Below are positions 33,858-42,571 of a stretch of DNA of 44,609 nucleotides, in pieces. The notes under the pieces are model-generated. The model was not told where the DNA came from and did no database searches. It worked only from the letters and a program-made list of their open reading frames with translations. Both the position numbers and the translations under genes were made by a program. The stretch spans positions 1 through 44,609 of the forward strand of contig DVJL01000022.1 of the NCBI GenBank assembly GCA_018716805.1. Direction: 5' to 3'. The stretch comes from Candidatus Faecivicinus avistercoris. GTDB taxonomy: Bacteria > Bacillota > Clostridia > Christensenellales > Aristaeellaceae. Within the stretch, counting starts at the first letter, position 1, and every line of letters starts with the position of its first letter.

Positions 33858-34774
33858 ATGGCGGGAATTTCCAAAAGATGCAAACAACCAGCGAGAGCGC
33901 GCCCCGGGCTGTTCCCGCGGCGCTGGGCGACTGCCACATCCACATGGTTCTCGACGGCTTCGACTTCCGCGTCGCGCTCAACCGGCACCGCGAAGGCGCG
34001 CAGGACGGCTGGATTCGCGAACGGCTAACCGAATACGCCGCCGGTGGCGTGCGCTTCCTGCGCGACGGCGGCGATGCGCTCGGCGCCGCGAGGCGCGCGA
34101 AGGTTCTGGCCCCAGAATACGGCATCGACTATCGCGAGCCGGGCTTTCCCATCTGCCGGAAGGGCCGCTACGGCGGCTTTATCGGGCGCGCGTTTTCCGA
34201 TTTCGCCGAATACCGCGCGCTGGTGGACGAGGCCATTGCCCTCGGGGCGGATTTCATCAAGATCATGATCTCCGGCCTGATCGACTTCAACCAGTTCGGC
34301 GCGCTCACCAGCACGCCGCTCGACCGGGCGGAGATCGCCGATATGATCGCCTACGCGCACGACCGCGGCATGGCCGTCATGGCGCACGCCAACGGTACCC
34401 AGACGGTGCGGGATGCGCTGGACGCCGGCGTGGACAGCGTCGAACACGGTGCCTACATGGACGCGGAATGCGTCGCCCAGCTGGCCGCCAGCGGCGCGGT
34501 CTGGGTGCCGACGCTGGCGACCATCGGCAATCTGATCGGCTGCGGGCGCCACCCGGACGGCATCCTGCGGCAGATCCTCGAATTCCAGTCGGACAACGTG
34601 CGCAAATGCATTGCCATGGGCGGAACCGTCGCCGCGGGCAGCGACAGCGGCGCGCACTGCGTGCCCCATGCGAAGGGACGGCGCGATGAGATCGCACTGC
34701 TGCTGAAGGCTGGCGCAACCATGGATTCGCTGCGCGCCGCCGAAGTCTGCATCTCCGAACGCTTCCGCAGCTGA
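33854..34774 (+). CDS. Metal-dependent amidohydrolase
   Basis: The 306-residue protein belongs to the amidohydrolase superfamily: metal-binding DCHIHM near the N-terminus, KIMISG strand, MAHANGTQTVRDALDAGVDS, VEHGAYMD and the final Asp in GSDSGAHCVPHA. This set matches imidazolonepropionase/prolidase-like members, but the substrate is not evident. It starts with GTG in a four-base overlap with the lipid kinase gene, so they are translationally coupled. A second in-frame ATG at 33878 is possible. A small palindrome GGATTGCAGCAATCC at 34811-34825 follows the gene. Confidence 0.82.
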   Translation: MNGGNFQKMQTTSESAPRAVPAALGDCHIHMVLDGFDFRVALNRHREGAQDGWIRERLTEYAAGGVRFLRDGGDALGAARRAKVLAPEYGIDYREPGFPICRKGRYGGFIGRAFSDFAEYRALVDEAIALGADFIKIMISGLIDFNQFGALTSTPLDRAEIADMIAYAHDRGMAVMAHANGTQTVRDALDAGVDSVEHGAYMDAECVAQLAASGAVWVPTLATIGNLIGCGRHPDGILRQILEFQSDNVRKCIAMGGTVAAGSDSGAHCVPHAKGRRDEIALLLKAGATMDSLRAAEVCISERFRS

Positions 34775-34966
34775 ACCGAAACCCCGCGACTCTCCTCAAG
34801 CATCATCCCCGGATTGCAGCAATCCGCGCGGGCGAATGCTTTTTGCGCAGACGGTGCTTTCACCGCCTGCGCTTTTCTATTCCCACGAAATGCGTCCCGG
34901 CGCTCTCCCCTATCCCTTCATCAACGGCCCTGCGGGCGCATAGGCTTTTGCGGAGGGGGGGATTCC

Positions 34967-35755
34967 ATGTCCAACCGTGTGCGCGTCCGCCGGGATCGCC
35001 CGAGCGCGCTGTCGTGGGCGCTGGCGCTCGCACTGACGATGCTCGCCGTCTACCTCATCACGCTGTCGGCTCCGAGCCCGGACGACGCCGCTGAGGCCAG
35101 CGCATCCAGCGGGCGCGTGACGCGGGAGCTCGAGCTGGCCGGCGTCGAAGCATACTTTGCGGAGCTTGGATGCTACGATAATCTGACGCAGGCCCGGATC
35201 GCGGCGGCCGAATTCGCCCAGCGCGGCGCGGCGGGCGTCATCCGCGAGGATGCCGGCGGCTGGCACGTCATCGGCGCGGGCTATGCCCTCGAGGCGGACG
35301 CCCGCCGCGTCGCCGAACAGCTCTCCGAGCGGGAAGGCGTCGAGGCGAGCGTGTTCTCGCTGTCCTCCGCTCCGGTCGCACTTCGCGTCACCGCGACCGT
35401 CGAGGACATCGACGCCATCGCCGCGGCGGACAGCGCGTGGTCGGCCCAGCTCGACCAGATCGCGGCGCTGGCCCTGCGCGTGGACCGCGGCGAAATCGGC
35501 GACCGCTCTGCGCGGACGCTGGCGGCAGTCGCGCGGTCGGAGCTGGAAGCGGCGCGCGAGGCGCTCGACGGCATCGAAGGCGCGAAAGACGACGCGGTCT
35601 GCGCCATGCTGAGCAGCCTGTTGTCCCGGCTTGCCAGCGCGCTCGACGGCGTCGCGACCGGCGGCGAGACGGGCGCCGCGCTCTCCGGCCGCCTGCGGAG
35701 CTGCCATGCGGATGCACTGCTCCGCCGCGCCGCCATGCTCGATGCACTTCGATGA
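34967..35755 (+). CDS. Single-pass membrane protein with SPOR-like domain
   Basis: A 262-residue protein with a basic N-terminus, one helix at about residues 14-34, and then a SPOR-like segment (YFAELGCYDNLTQARIAAAE, VIREDAGGWHVIGAGYALEA, ADARRVAEQLSEREGVEASV). SPOR domains bind denuded peptidoglycan at septa or spores. The rest is an Ala-rich helical tail. ATG 34967 is preceded by GGAGGGGGG. Its last seven codons (MLDALR and stop, with the repeat beginning at 35735) are the first unit of the downstream tandem repeat array. Confidence 0.72.
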   Translation: MSNRVRVRRDRPSALSWALALALTMLAVYLITLSAPSPDDAAEASASSGRVTRELELAGVEAYFAELGCYDNLTQARIAAAEFAQRGAAGVIREDAGGWHVIGAGYALEADARRVAEQLSEREGVEASVFSLSSAPVALRVTATVEDIDAIAAADSAWSAQLDQIAALALRVDRGEIGDRSARTLAAVARSELEAAREALDGIEGAKDDAVCAMLSSLLSRLASALDGVATGGETGAALSGRLRSCHADALLRRAAMLDALR

Positions 35756-36284
35756 TGGCGGTTAAAAAGCGCAGGAAACGATTTACTCGTGGGCGCAACC
35801 ATGCTCGATACGCTTTGTCGGTGCCCGCTCAAAATAGGCCGGCAAATTATTTCCTCGTGGACACAGCCATGTTCAGCACACTTCAATGAACCCGCTCAAA
35901 AGATGCAGAAGCAGTTCCCGCGCAGACGCAGCCATGCTCGACGCGCTTCGATAATGCGTTCAAAAGACGCAAGGAACGATTCTCGCGCAGACATGTCATG
36001 TTTGGCGTGCTCCGATGACGTTCCCTCAAAAAGTGCAGAAACGATTCCCGCGCAGCACAGCCATGTTCAGCACACTTCAATGAACCCGCTCAAAAGGGGC
36101 AGAAACGATTCACTTGCGGGCGTGCTCCGCTCGATGTGTTTCGATGATGCCATTTAGAAGGCGCGGGAAACAACTTCATGGGAAGCGTGCCACGCTCGGT
36201 TGTTTCGATGGTTCCATTCAAAAGGCGCAGGTGACGATTCCCGTGAAGGTGCGTTATGTTTGACGCGCTTCGATGATGCCGCAC
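35735..36284 (+). repeat. Degenerate tandem repeat array, 8 full units of 64-68 bp plus one partial
   Basis: Units begin at 35735, 35801, 35869, 35934, 35998, 36063, 36127, 36192 and 36256 (lengths 66, 68, 65, 64, 65, 64, 65, 64, then partial). Two blocks are best kept: ATGCTCGACGCGCTTCGATG at the unit start and CTCAAAAGGCGCAGAAACGA in the middle, followed by TTCCCGCGCAGACGCAGCC-like sequence. The first unit is the 3' end of the SPOR-like gene. The whole unit drifts together, so it is not a CRISPR. No gene is supported in 35756-36522; bases 36285-36522 hold only GC-rich sequence with small dyads. Confidence 0.85.
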
Positions 36285-36522
36285 CCGGGCAGAACTGCCG
36301 CAGCGCTTTTCCCGTTCCTCAACTGCCGCGCGCAGGCGCGCTGAGACTCTTTGCCCGCACTGATTCCACCTGAGCGCCGGCGGCGGGTCTCGCCCGGCGA
36401 GCTTCCGGCGCGCGCAGCTGCTCCGTCCGCACCGCCGGTTCGACGAGACTGCAATGTTGCACTTACGTTGCAAAAATGCCTATCCGTCATAAAAAAGCAT
36501 GCCATTTCTTAACAATTATGGC

Positions 36523-36552
36523 TTGACTTCGCACATCCGAACATGTTATGAT
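36523..36552 (+). promoter_or_regulatory. Sigma-A promoter of the DUF1538/P-II operon
   Basis: TTGACT (36523-36528), 18-bp spacer, TATGAT (36547-36552), 49 bp before the DUF1538 start, inside a short AT-rich patch after the repeats. Confidence 0.75.
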
Positions 36553-36601
36553 GAAATTGGCAAAGATTTTTTTACCACTATGACAAAAGCGAGGTTGAGG
36601 A

Positions 36602-38122
36602 ATGAAGCGAACGTGGTTGAAACCATTTGGAGAGAAAATGCGGGAATCGCTCGCGGCCGTATTGCCGATCACGGCGGTGGTCGTACTTCTGAGCGTGACG
36701 ATTGCGCCGATGAGCTCGGGCATGACGGTGATGTTCTGCTTTGGCGCGCTGATGCTGATCGTCGGCATGACGCTGTTCAACGTGGGCGTCGATCTTTCAA
36801 TGATGCCGATGGGCGAAGGCGTCGGCGTCGAGATGAGCAAATCGCGGGGGCTTGTGCTGCCGATGATCGTCTGCTTTGTGCTCGGCGCGCTGATCACCAT
36901 CGCCGAGCCGGACCTTCAGGTGCTGGCGCAGCAGGTGCCGTCGATCCCCAATCAGGCGCTGATTTTTTCGGTAGCAGCGGGCGTCGGTCTGTTTCTGGCA
37001 ATTGCGCTGCTGCGCATCGTATTTCAAATTAAACTCTCCCATGCGCTTCTGTTCTTCTATGCGCTGACCTTTCTGCTGACCCTGTTCGCGCCGGACGACT
37101 TCATTCCCGTGTCGTTCGACTCCGGCGGCGTGACGACCGGCCCGGTCACGGTTCCATTCATCATGGCGATGGGCATCGGCATGTCGTCGCTGCGAAGCGA
37201 CAGGAATTCCCAATCGGACTCCTTCGGCCTGATCTCGCTGTGCAGCATCGGCTCGGTGCTGGCGGTGCTGCTGCTGGGCATCTTCTATTCCCCGGATGAA
37301 GCGGTTTCCTCGTCCATTCGCATCACGGAGGTCGCCTCGACGAAGGCCGCGGCGGCGACGCTGGTTCAGGCGCTGCCGGAATACGCGAGGGAAGTCGCCG
37401 TGGCGCTGATCCCGATCGCGGTGATGTTCGCGCTGTTTCAGTTGGTTCGCAGGCGCTTCCACACCGCGCAGATCAAGCGCATCGCCATCGGTTTGCTGTA
37501 CACCTACGTCGGGCTCGTGCTGTTCCTGACCGGCGTCAACGAGGGCTTCATGGCGGCGGGCTGGCAGCTCGGCAACACCATCGCCTCCGGCAGCACGCCG
37601 TATCTGTTGATTCCGATCGGCATGGTCATCGGCTACTTTATCGTCGCGGCGGAGCCCGCGGTGCACGTGCTGAACCGGCAGGTCGAGGAGGTCACCAACG
37701 GCAACATCACCGCGCGCGAAATGCAGATCGGCCTTTCCATCGGCATCGCGATCTCGGTCGGCCTGGCGATGATGCGCATCCTGACGGGCATCTCGATCAT
37801 GTGGCTGCTGATCCCCGGCTACGCCATCGCCCTGATCATGACGTTCTTCGTGCCGCAGCTGTTCACCGGCGTGGCGTTCGACTCCGGCGGCGTGGCCTCG
37901 GGGCCGATGACGGCGACCTTCTTAAGCCCCATCGCCATGGGCGCGTGCGAAGCGGTTGGCGGCAACATGATGACCGACGCGTTCGGCATCGTGGCGATGG
38001 TCGCGATGACGCCGCTGGTCACCATCCAGCTGCTCGGCCTGCGCGACAAGCTGCGCCGCCATGCGCGCAAGCTGCCGGAGAGGGTCGCGCCGGTGGATGA
38101 GCGCGTCGTCTACTACGACTGA
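36602..38122 (+). CDS. DUF1538-family membrane transporter, two-domain form
   Basis: The 506-residue polytopic protein contains two DUF1538 halves. Each half has an AEP motif (IAEPDLQVLAQQVPSIPNQA and AAEPAVHVLNRQVEEVTNGN) followed by a FDSGG segment (FDSGGVTTGPVTVPFIMAMG and FDSGGVASGPMTATFLSPIA). The symmetry suggests an inverted- or tandem-repeat transporter. Family members are thought to be ion or small-molecule transporters. The adjacent P-II gene, 13 bp downstream, is a recurring partner and probably a cytosolic regulator. The ATG follows GAGGTTGAGGA. Confidence 0.85.
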   Translation: MKRTWLKPFGEKMRESLAAVLPITAVVVLLSVTIAPMSSGMTVMFCFGALMLIVGMTLFNVGVDLSMMPMGEGVGVEMSKSRGLVLPMIVCFVLGALITIAEPDLQVLAQQVPSIPNQALIFSVAAGVGLFLAIALLRIVFQIKLSHALLFFYALTFLLTLFAPDDFIPVSFDSGGVTTGPVTVPFIMAMGIGMSSLRSDRNSQSDSFGLISLCSIGSVLAVLLLGIFYSPDEAVSSSIRITEVASTKAAAATLVQALPEYAREVAVALIPIAVMFALFQLVRRRFHTAQIKRIAIGLLYTYVGLVLFLTGVNEGFMAAGWQLGNTIASGSTPYLLIPIGMVIGYFIVAAEPAVHVLNRQVEEVTNGNITAREMQIGLSIGIAISVGLAMMRILTGISIMWLLIPGYAIALIMTFFVPQLFTGVAFDSGGVASGPMTATFLSPIAMGACEAVGGNMMTDAFGIVAMVAMTPLVTIQLLGLRDKLRRHARKLPERVAPVDERVVYYD

Positions 38123-38135
38123 GGGGAGGCAGAGC

Positions 38136-38810
38136 ATGAATCGCGAACGCGTAAAGGCGATGGTGACCATCGTTAACCGGGGCGACGGCACCGCCCTGTC
38201 GAAACTGTATGCGCAAAACGGCGTGATGCTGCACACGCAGATCGCCGCCGACGGCACGGCCAGCTCAGAGCTGTTGGACATGCTCGGCCTGACGCACAGC
38301 GAGCGCGACCTGCTGCTGAGCTTTGCGCCGGAATCCGTGATCGAGCGGCTGCTGAGCCTGCTCGACGACGACTATCGCGGCATCCTGAGCCTGCGCGGCA
38401 TCGCCTTCAGCCTGCGGCTGACGGGCATTTCCGGCACGATCGCGGAGGCGCTGCCGTCGTCCGACTTTGTCATCGAACCCGAAGGAGGTTCCGAAATGAA
38501 TCCGGAAAAGGAAAACAACCTCATCCTCGCGTTTGTCAACCAGGGATATACCGACGTGGTCATGCACACCGCGGTCAAGGCCGGCGCGAAGGGCGGCACG
38601 GTCATCCGCGGGCGCTGGGTCGGCACGGAGCTGCTGGAACAGTTCCACGGCATCTCGATCCAGGACGAAAAGGAAGTGTTGCTGATCGCCTGCGCGAAAT
38701 CCGCGCGAAACGCCATCATGGACGCCATCAACGCCGAGCACGGCCTCAAGACCGAGCAGCAGTCGGTGGTCTGTTCGCTCCCGATCGACCGCCTCGTGCG
38801 GCTGACCTGA
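38136..38810 (+). CDS. Tandem P-II-like regulatory protein partner of DUF1538
   Basis: The 224-residue protein has two ferredoxin-like P-II halves. The first runs to about residue 115 (MVTIVNRGDGTALSKLYAQN). The second starts near ENNLILAFVNQGYTDVVMHT and includes the T-loop-like AGAKGGTVIRGRWVG and the C-terminal VVCSLPIDRLVRL. P-II proteins sense nucleotides or 2-oxoglutarate and gate membrane transporters. Position right behind the DUF1538 gene, with GAGGGGAGG before the ATG, supports that role here. The fusion of two P-II units is a known variation in this partner family. It ends at a TTCG-loop hairpin. Confidence 0.82.
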   Translation: MNRERVKAMVTIVNRGDGTALSKLYAQNGVMLHTQIAADGTASSELLDMLGLTHSERDLLLSFAPESVIERLLSLLDDDYRGILSLRGIAFSLRLTGISGTIAEALPSSDFVIEPEGGSEMNPEKENNLILAFVNQGYTDVVMHTAVKAGAKGGTVIRGRWVGTELLEQFHGISIQDEKEVLLIACAKSARNAIMDAINAEHGLKTEQQSVVCSLPIDRLVRLT

Positions 38811-38860
38811 GCATCCAAAAAATCCAAAGCCCCGCCGGTATATGCCGTCGGGAACAGTTG

Positions 38861-38892
38861 AAGCGCGAAAGGACTTCGGTTCTCTCGCGCTT
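38861..38892 (+). terminator. TTCG-tetraloop terminator after the P-II gene
   Basis: AAGCGCGA pairs with TCGCGCTT and the inner arms AAGGAC/GTTCTC close a C(TTCG)G tetraloop, followed by the T-rich TCCTTTGCTTC. Confidence 0.7.
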
Positions 38893-38927
38893 TCCTTTGC
38901 TTCTGGGATCGTCTGAAGGTCCGCCCC

Positions 38928-39090
38928 GCATCCGCGCAGAGGCGGGCCTCAGTCTCTGCGCATCGACCTGCGCGCGGAGAATGACGAGCGCCCTGCATCC
39001 GCGCAGCGCGGGCCTCAATCTGGCGGACGGAAGCGGGCTACGCGCACGAAGATCCCCCTGCATCCGCGCAGCGCGGGCCTCAGTCTGGCA
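38928..39090. repeat. Three tandem copies of a 65-67 bp GC-rich repeat
   Basis: GCATCCGCGCAGCGCGGGCC followed by TCAGTCTGGC-like sequence starts at 38928, 38995 and 39060 (periods 67 and 65). In the first copy GCGCAGAG and CTCTGCGC form an 8-bp dyad. The cluster fills the gap between the P-II and rpe terminators; no gene is supported in 38811-39196. Confidence 0.75.
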
Positions 39091-39103
39091 AAAACACGAA
39101 AGA

Positions 39104-39134
39104 GCGCGAGAGGGTTCCTTCGACCCTCTCGCGC
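39104..39134 (-). terminator. Terminator of the rpe-end operon
   Basis: A perfect 12-bp stem GCGCGAGAGGGT / ACCCTCTCGCGC with a 7-nt loop. On the - strand it is followed by the T-rich CTTTCGTGTTTTTGCC. Confidence 0.75.
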
Positions 39135-39196
39135 TTTCGCCGCTCCCGGCGGCGCGCAACGGCAAACCCTGCCGCGTCAAACCGGCATTCGCCGGA

Positions 39197-39841
39197 TCAG
39201 CCCGCCTTGACCGCCCGAATGAACGCCGCCGCGTCGGGCGCGCCAAACAGCGCGCTGCCGGCCACGAGCATCGTGGCGCCCGCCTCAGTCAGCTGAGGCG
39301 CCGTGCGCTCGCTGACGCCGCCGTCGACCTCGAGAATCGCCGAACTCCCCGCACGGTCGAGCAGGGCGCGCATGTCGGCGATTTTGCGCACGCACGCCGC
39401 AATCAGTTTCTGCCCGCCGAAGCCGGGATTGACCGTCATCACCAGCACGAGATCGGCCGCGTCGAGCACATATTCCACGCAGCTCAGCGGCGTGCCGGGG
39501 TTCAGCGCGACGCCCGCCAGACATCCCTCCTGCCGGATCAGGTCGAGCGCCCGCCGCAGGTGCGCGGTCGCCTCGGCGTGCACGGTGACGATCCGCGCGC
39601 CGGCGCGCGCGAAATCGCGCACATAGCGCTCCGGCCGGTCGATCATCAGGTGGACGTCCACCGGCAGCGGCCCCTTCGCCGCCGCCTCGAGCACCGGCAG
39701 TCCAAACGACAGATTCGGCACAAAGCAGCCATCCATGACGTCGAAGTGCAAATAGTCCGCGCCGGCGCGCGCCATGCGGTCGATCTCCGCGCCCAAATTC
39801 AGAAAGTTCGCCGACAAAAGCGACGGGGCCACCTTAATCAT
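39197..39841 (-). CDS. rpe: Ribulose-phosphate 3-epimerase
   Basis: This 214-residue TIM-barrel enzyme interconverts ribulose 5-phosphate and xylulose 5-phosphate in the pentose phosphate pathway. Signature blocks are APSLLSANF, the metal-site HFDVMDGCFVPN, PVDVHLMI, VMTVNPGFGGQ and the phosphate-binding LEVDGGVS. The ATG at 39841 lies inside the last codons of rsgA (8-bp overlap), so the two are translationally coupled. It is the last gene of the rsmB to rpe operon, as in many Firmicutes. Confidence 0.95.
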   Translation of the reverse strand: MIKVAPSLLSANFLNLGAEIDRMARAGADYLHFDVMDGCFVPNLSFGLPVLEAAAKGPLPVDVHLMIDRPERYVRDFARAGARIVTVHAEATAHLRRALDLIRQEGCLAGVALNPGTPLSCVEYVLDAADLVLVMTVNPGFGGQKLIAACVRKIADMRALLDRAGSSAILEVDGGVSERTAPQLTEAGATMLVAGSALFGAPDAAAFIRAVKAG

Positions 39842-40721
39842 AACGTTCCCTCCAACGCTGTCTCGTCTCCTCCAGCATTGCAACATACCGCCCGTGGCGC
39901 TCAGAGTCGATCGCGCCCGCCGCCACCGCCGCGCGCACGGCGCACTTCGGCTCGGTCGCATGGTAGCAGGGCTGGAAGTAGCACTGTCCTTCATAGGGTG
40001 AGAATTCCGGATAGCTGTCCTTGAGCTCGACGGGATCAAACACCTCCGTCTCCAGGAGGCTGAAGCCGGGCGTGTCCAGCACCATACCGCCTCCGGCGAC
40101 GGGAATCAGTTCGCAGTGGCGTGTGGTGTTCCGGCCGCGCTCGATCTTGCGCGAGAGGCCGCCCGTTTCGACGTTCAGCCCGTACAGCGCGTTGATCAAC
40201 GTCGATTTTCCCGCGCCGGACTGTCCCGCCAATGCGTGCACCTTGCCGGCCAGCGCCGCGCGAAGGCCGTCCATGCCATCGCCGCGCGCGGCGGAAACCG
40301 CGATGGGCGAGACATCCGCGCCGCGATACTGGCGGACGATCTCCTCCGCACGGCCGGGGTTGAGGTCGCACTTGTTGACCGCCATGCGCACGCCGATCCC
40401 AGCGCGCCGGGCGTTGACCATCAGCCGGTCGGCCAGCGCGAGGTCGGCTTCCGGCGTCGCCGCCGCGACGACCACGCAGACGACGTCGATGTTCGCCACC
40501 GGCGGGCGCGTCAGCTCGTTGCGCCGGGGCTGTATGGCGAGGATCCATCCGTGTTCCTCGCCCGCGCTCGGCGTCAGCTCCACATGGTCGCCGACCTTGG
40601 GCTTCAGGCGCTCCCTGCGCAGCTTGCCCTGCGCCCGCAGGGTATGCACCGTCCCCTGCTGGTCCATGGCGTAGTAGAATCCGCCGACGCCGCGCAAAAT
40701 CACTCCCTGCAAACTCACCAT
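39834..40721 (-). CDS. rsgA: Ribosome small-subunit-dependent GTPase RsgA
   Basis: A 295-residue circularly permuted GTPase that helps late 30S maturation. An N-terminal OB domain (GVILRGVGGFYYAM) is followed by NKCD (116-119), then the P-loop GQSGAGKST (166-174), DTPGFSLLE, and a C-terminal zinc knuckle CYFQPCYHATEPKC. This permuted motif order is diagnostic. The Shine-Dalgarno GGAGG is unusually close to the ATG (2-3 bases). It follows the PASTA kinase by 17 bp and overlaps rpe. Confidence 0.95.
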   Translation of the reverse strand: MVSLQGVILRGVGGFYYAMDQQGTVHTLRAQGKLRRERLKPKVGDHVELTPSAGEEHGWILAIQPRRNELTRPPVANIDVVCVVVAAATPEADLALADRLMVNARRAGIGVRMAVNKCDLNPGRAEEIVRQYRGADVSPIAVSAARGDGMDGLRAALAGKVHALAGQSGAGKSTLINALYGLNVETGGLSRKIERGRNTTRHCELIPVAGGGMVLDTPGFSLLETEVFDPVELKDSYPEFSPYEGQCYFQPCYHATEPKCAVRAAVAAGAIDSERHGRYVAMLEETRQRWRERYD

Positions 40722-40738
40722 TTCCTCCGTTTCATTCG

Positions 40739-42571
40739 TCAGTCAAACGTCACCTCGACCGAATCCATCAGCACGCCGTCGAGATACACCCGCACGACGT
40801 GTTCGCCCGGCTCCGAGCTGGACAGATCCACCTGGTGCGTACCCGCCGGCAATTCGCCCGAATAGGCGACCGCCTCGCCGCCCGACGGCATCGTAATCGT
40901 GATCTCCACCTGAAGGCCGTCGATCGGCACGGCCACCGTAAACGGCGACGCCGGATAGTACAGCGACGGTTCGCTTTCGCTGATCTTCAGATCCACCGCC
41001 GTGCCGGCCAGCACCTCCGAATCCGCCGGGACGCTCTGCTCGACGACGGTATGCTCGGGCAGGTCGGACGCGTCCGTCTCCGTGACGGCACCCAGCGTCA
41101 GCCCCTCCGCCTCCAAAAGCGCCTGCGCGCCCTCGAGGGTCAGCCCCTCCAGCGAGGGCACCCGCACGCTCTGGCCGCTGACCGTGAGCACCACGGGCGT
41201 GTCCTTGGGCTGCCAGCCCTGCGCGGGCGTCTGCGCGAGCACCGTGCCGTCCGCCTCGTCGCTCTGAATGTAGTCCGCGGTCACGCTCTTCGCGCCGCTC
41301 GTCGACAGTGCGGCCAGCGCCTCGTCCTCCATCAGGCCGATGTAATCGTCCATGTAGAACCACTGGCTGCCGACGCTGACCACGATGGACACCGCCGTGC
41401 CCTCGCGCACGCGCGAGCCCTCCGCCACGGACTGCGAGACGACATAGCCCGCCTCGTATTCCTCGCTGTACGCCGTGTCGACGCTCGCCGGCAGGCTGGC
41501 CGCACCGAGGGCGTCGATCGCGTCGTCCTGCGTCATGCCCACGACGAACGGCACCACCGTCTGATTGCGCACCAGGAAGAACCAGCTGACCACCATCGCC
41601 ACGCACAGCACCAGCAGCACGCCGGCGATCAGCGCCAGCTTCACCAGCCTGCGGTGGTCGCGCTGCCGCTTGCGCTTGCGCGCCTCGCGCTGGCGCTCGG
41701 CCTCCTCCGGGTCCTGCGGATACTTGACGAATCCGCCGCGCGGGTGGGTGATCGTCCGCCGGAGGTCGGCCGCCATCTCCGCCGCCGTCTGATAGCGCTT
41801 GGAGGCGTCCTTGCACAGCGCGCGCATGACGACCTCGTCCAGCGCTTTGGAGATGCCGCTCTGGTACAGCCGCATCGACTTCGGCTCCTCGCTGACGTGC
41901 TTGAGCGCGACGGAAACCGACGTCTCGCCGTCAAACGGCACCTGCCCGGTCAGCATCTCGTAGAGCACGACGCCGACGGAATACAGGTCGCTCTTCTCGT
42001 CCGCAACCTCGCCGCGCGCCTGCTCGGGCGAGAAATAGTGCACGCTGCCGAGCGCCGAGGCGCCGTTTTCGCCCTCGACAAGCGTCGTCTGCGAGGTCTT
42101 GAGCCGCGCGATGCCAAAGTCCGCCACCTTGACGTGGCCCTGCCGGTCGACCAGTATGTTCTGGGGCTTGATGTCGCGATGCACGATGCCGTTGCGGTGC
42201 GCGTGATCCACCGCCGCGAGGATGCGGATCGTCATCCGAAGCGCCTGATCCGGCTTGATCCGCCCCTGTTCGCGGATCATCTCCTTCAGGGTCTGGCCAT
42301 CGACAAACTCCATGACGATGTAGCGCACATCCCCGTCGATGCCGACGTCCAGCAGGTTGGCGATGTTTTCGTGCGAGACCTTGCTCGCCGCCTCGGCCTC
42401 CCGGCTGAACCTTCGGACGAACTCGACGTCCGACTCGTACTCCGGCCGGAGCACCTTCAGCGCCACCGTCTGCTTGCGCACCCGGTCGTATGCGCGATAG
42501 ACGACCGCCATGCCGCCCGTCCCGACCACGGCTTCCACGACATACCGCCCTGAAAGGACGCGTCCGATCAT
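40739..42571 (-). CDS. prkC: PASTA-domain Ser/Thr protein kinase (PrkC/Stk type)
   Basis: The 610-residue kinase has a cytosolic kinase domain (residues about 10-275) with glycine loop VVGTGGMAVVYRA, K39, HRD 131-133 (VHRDIKPQNIL) and DFG 151-153. A basic juxtamembrane stretch (REARKRKRQRDHRRLVK) leads to a helix at about 322-346. Three PASTA repeats follow, each ending in a VxxSVG/TVSG/KIS-like strand, and then a beta-rich C-terminal domain of about 90 residues. PASTA domains sense muropeptides or lipid II and couple cell-wall state to growth. The start overlaps the phosphatase stop (ATGA), the standard phosphatase-kinase pair. Confidence 0.95.
   Translation of the reverse strand: MIGRVLSGRYVVEAVVGTGGMAVVYRAYDRVRKQTVALKVLRPEYESDVEFVRRFSREAEAASKVSHENIANLLDVGIDGDVRYIVMEFVDGQTLKEMIREQGRIKPDQALRMTIRILAAVDHAHRNGIVHRDIKPQNILVDRQGHVKVADFGIARLKTSQTTLVEGENGASALGSVHYFSPEQARGEVADEKSDLYSVGVVLYEMLTGQVPFDGETSVSVALKHVSEEPKSMRLYQSGISKALDEVVMRALCKDASKRYQTAAEMAADLRRTITHPRGGFVKYPQDPEEAERQREARKRKRQRDHRRLVKLALIAGVLLVLCVAMVVSWFFLVRNQTVVPFVVGMTQDDAIDALGAASLPASVDTAYSEEYEAGYVVSQSVAEGSRVREGTAVSIVVSVGSQWFYMDDYIGLMEDEALAALSTSGAKSVTADYIQSDEADGTVLAQTPAQGWQPKDTPVVLTVSGQSVRVPSLEGLTLEGAQALLEAEGLTLGAVTETDASDLPEHTVVEQSVPADSEVLAGTAVDLKISESEPSLYYPASPFTVAVPIDGLQVEITITMPSGGEAVAYSGELPAGTHQVDLSSSEPGEHVVRVYLDGVLMDSVEVTFD

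Noticed and set aside
35735..36284. CRISPR array
   Set aside because: The whole 64-68 bp unit diverges together; there are no constant repeats alternating with unique spacers and no cas genes.
36254..36505. 83-residue - strand frame between the repeats and the DUF1538 promoter
   Set aside because: Arg/Ala/Gly-rich low-information sequence, no ribosome site, no recognisable motif, and it reads into the repeat array.
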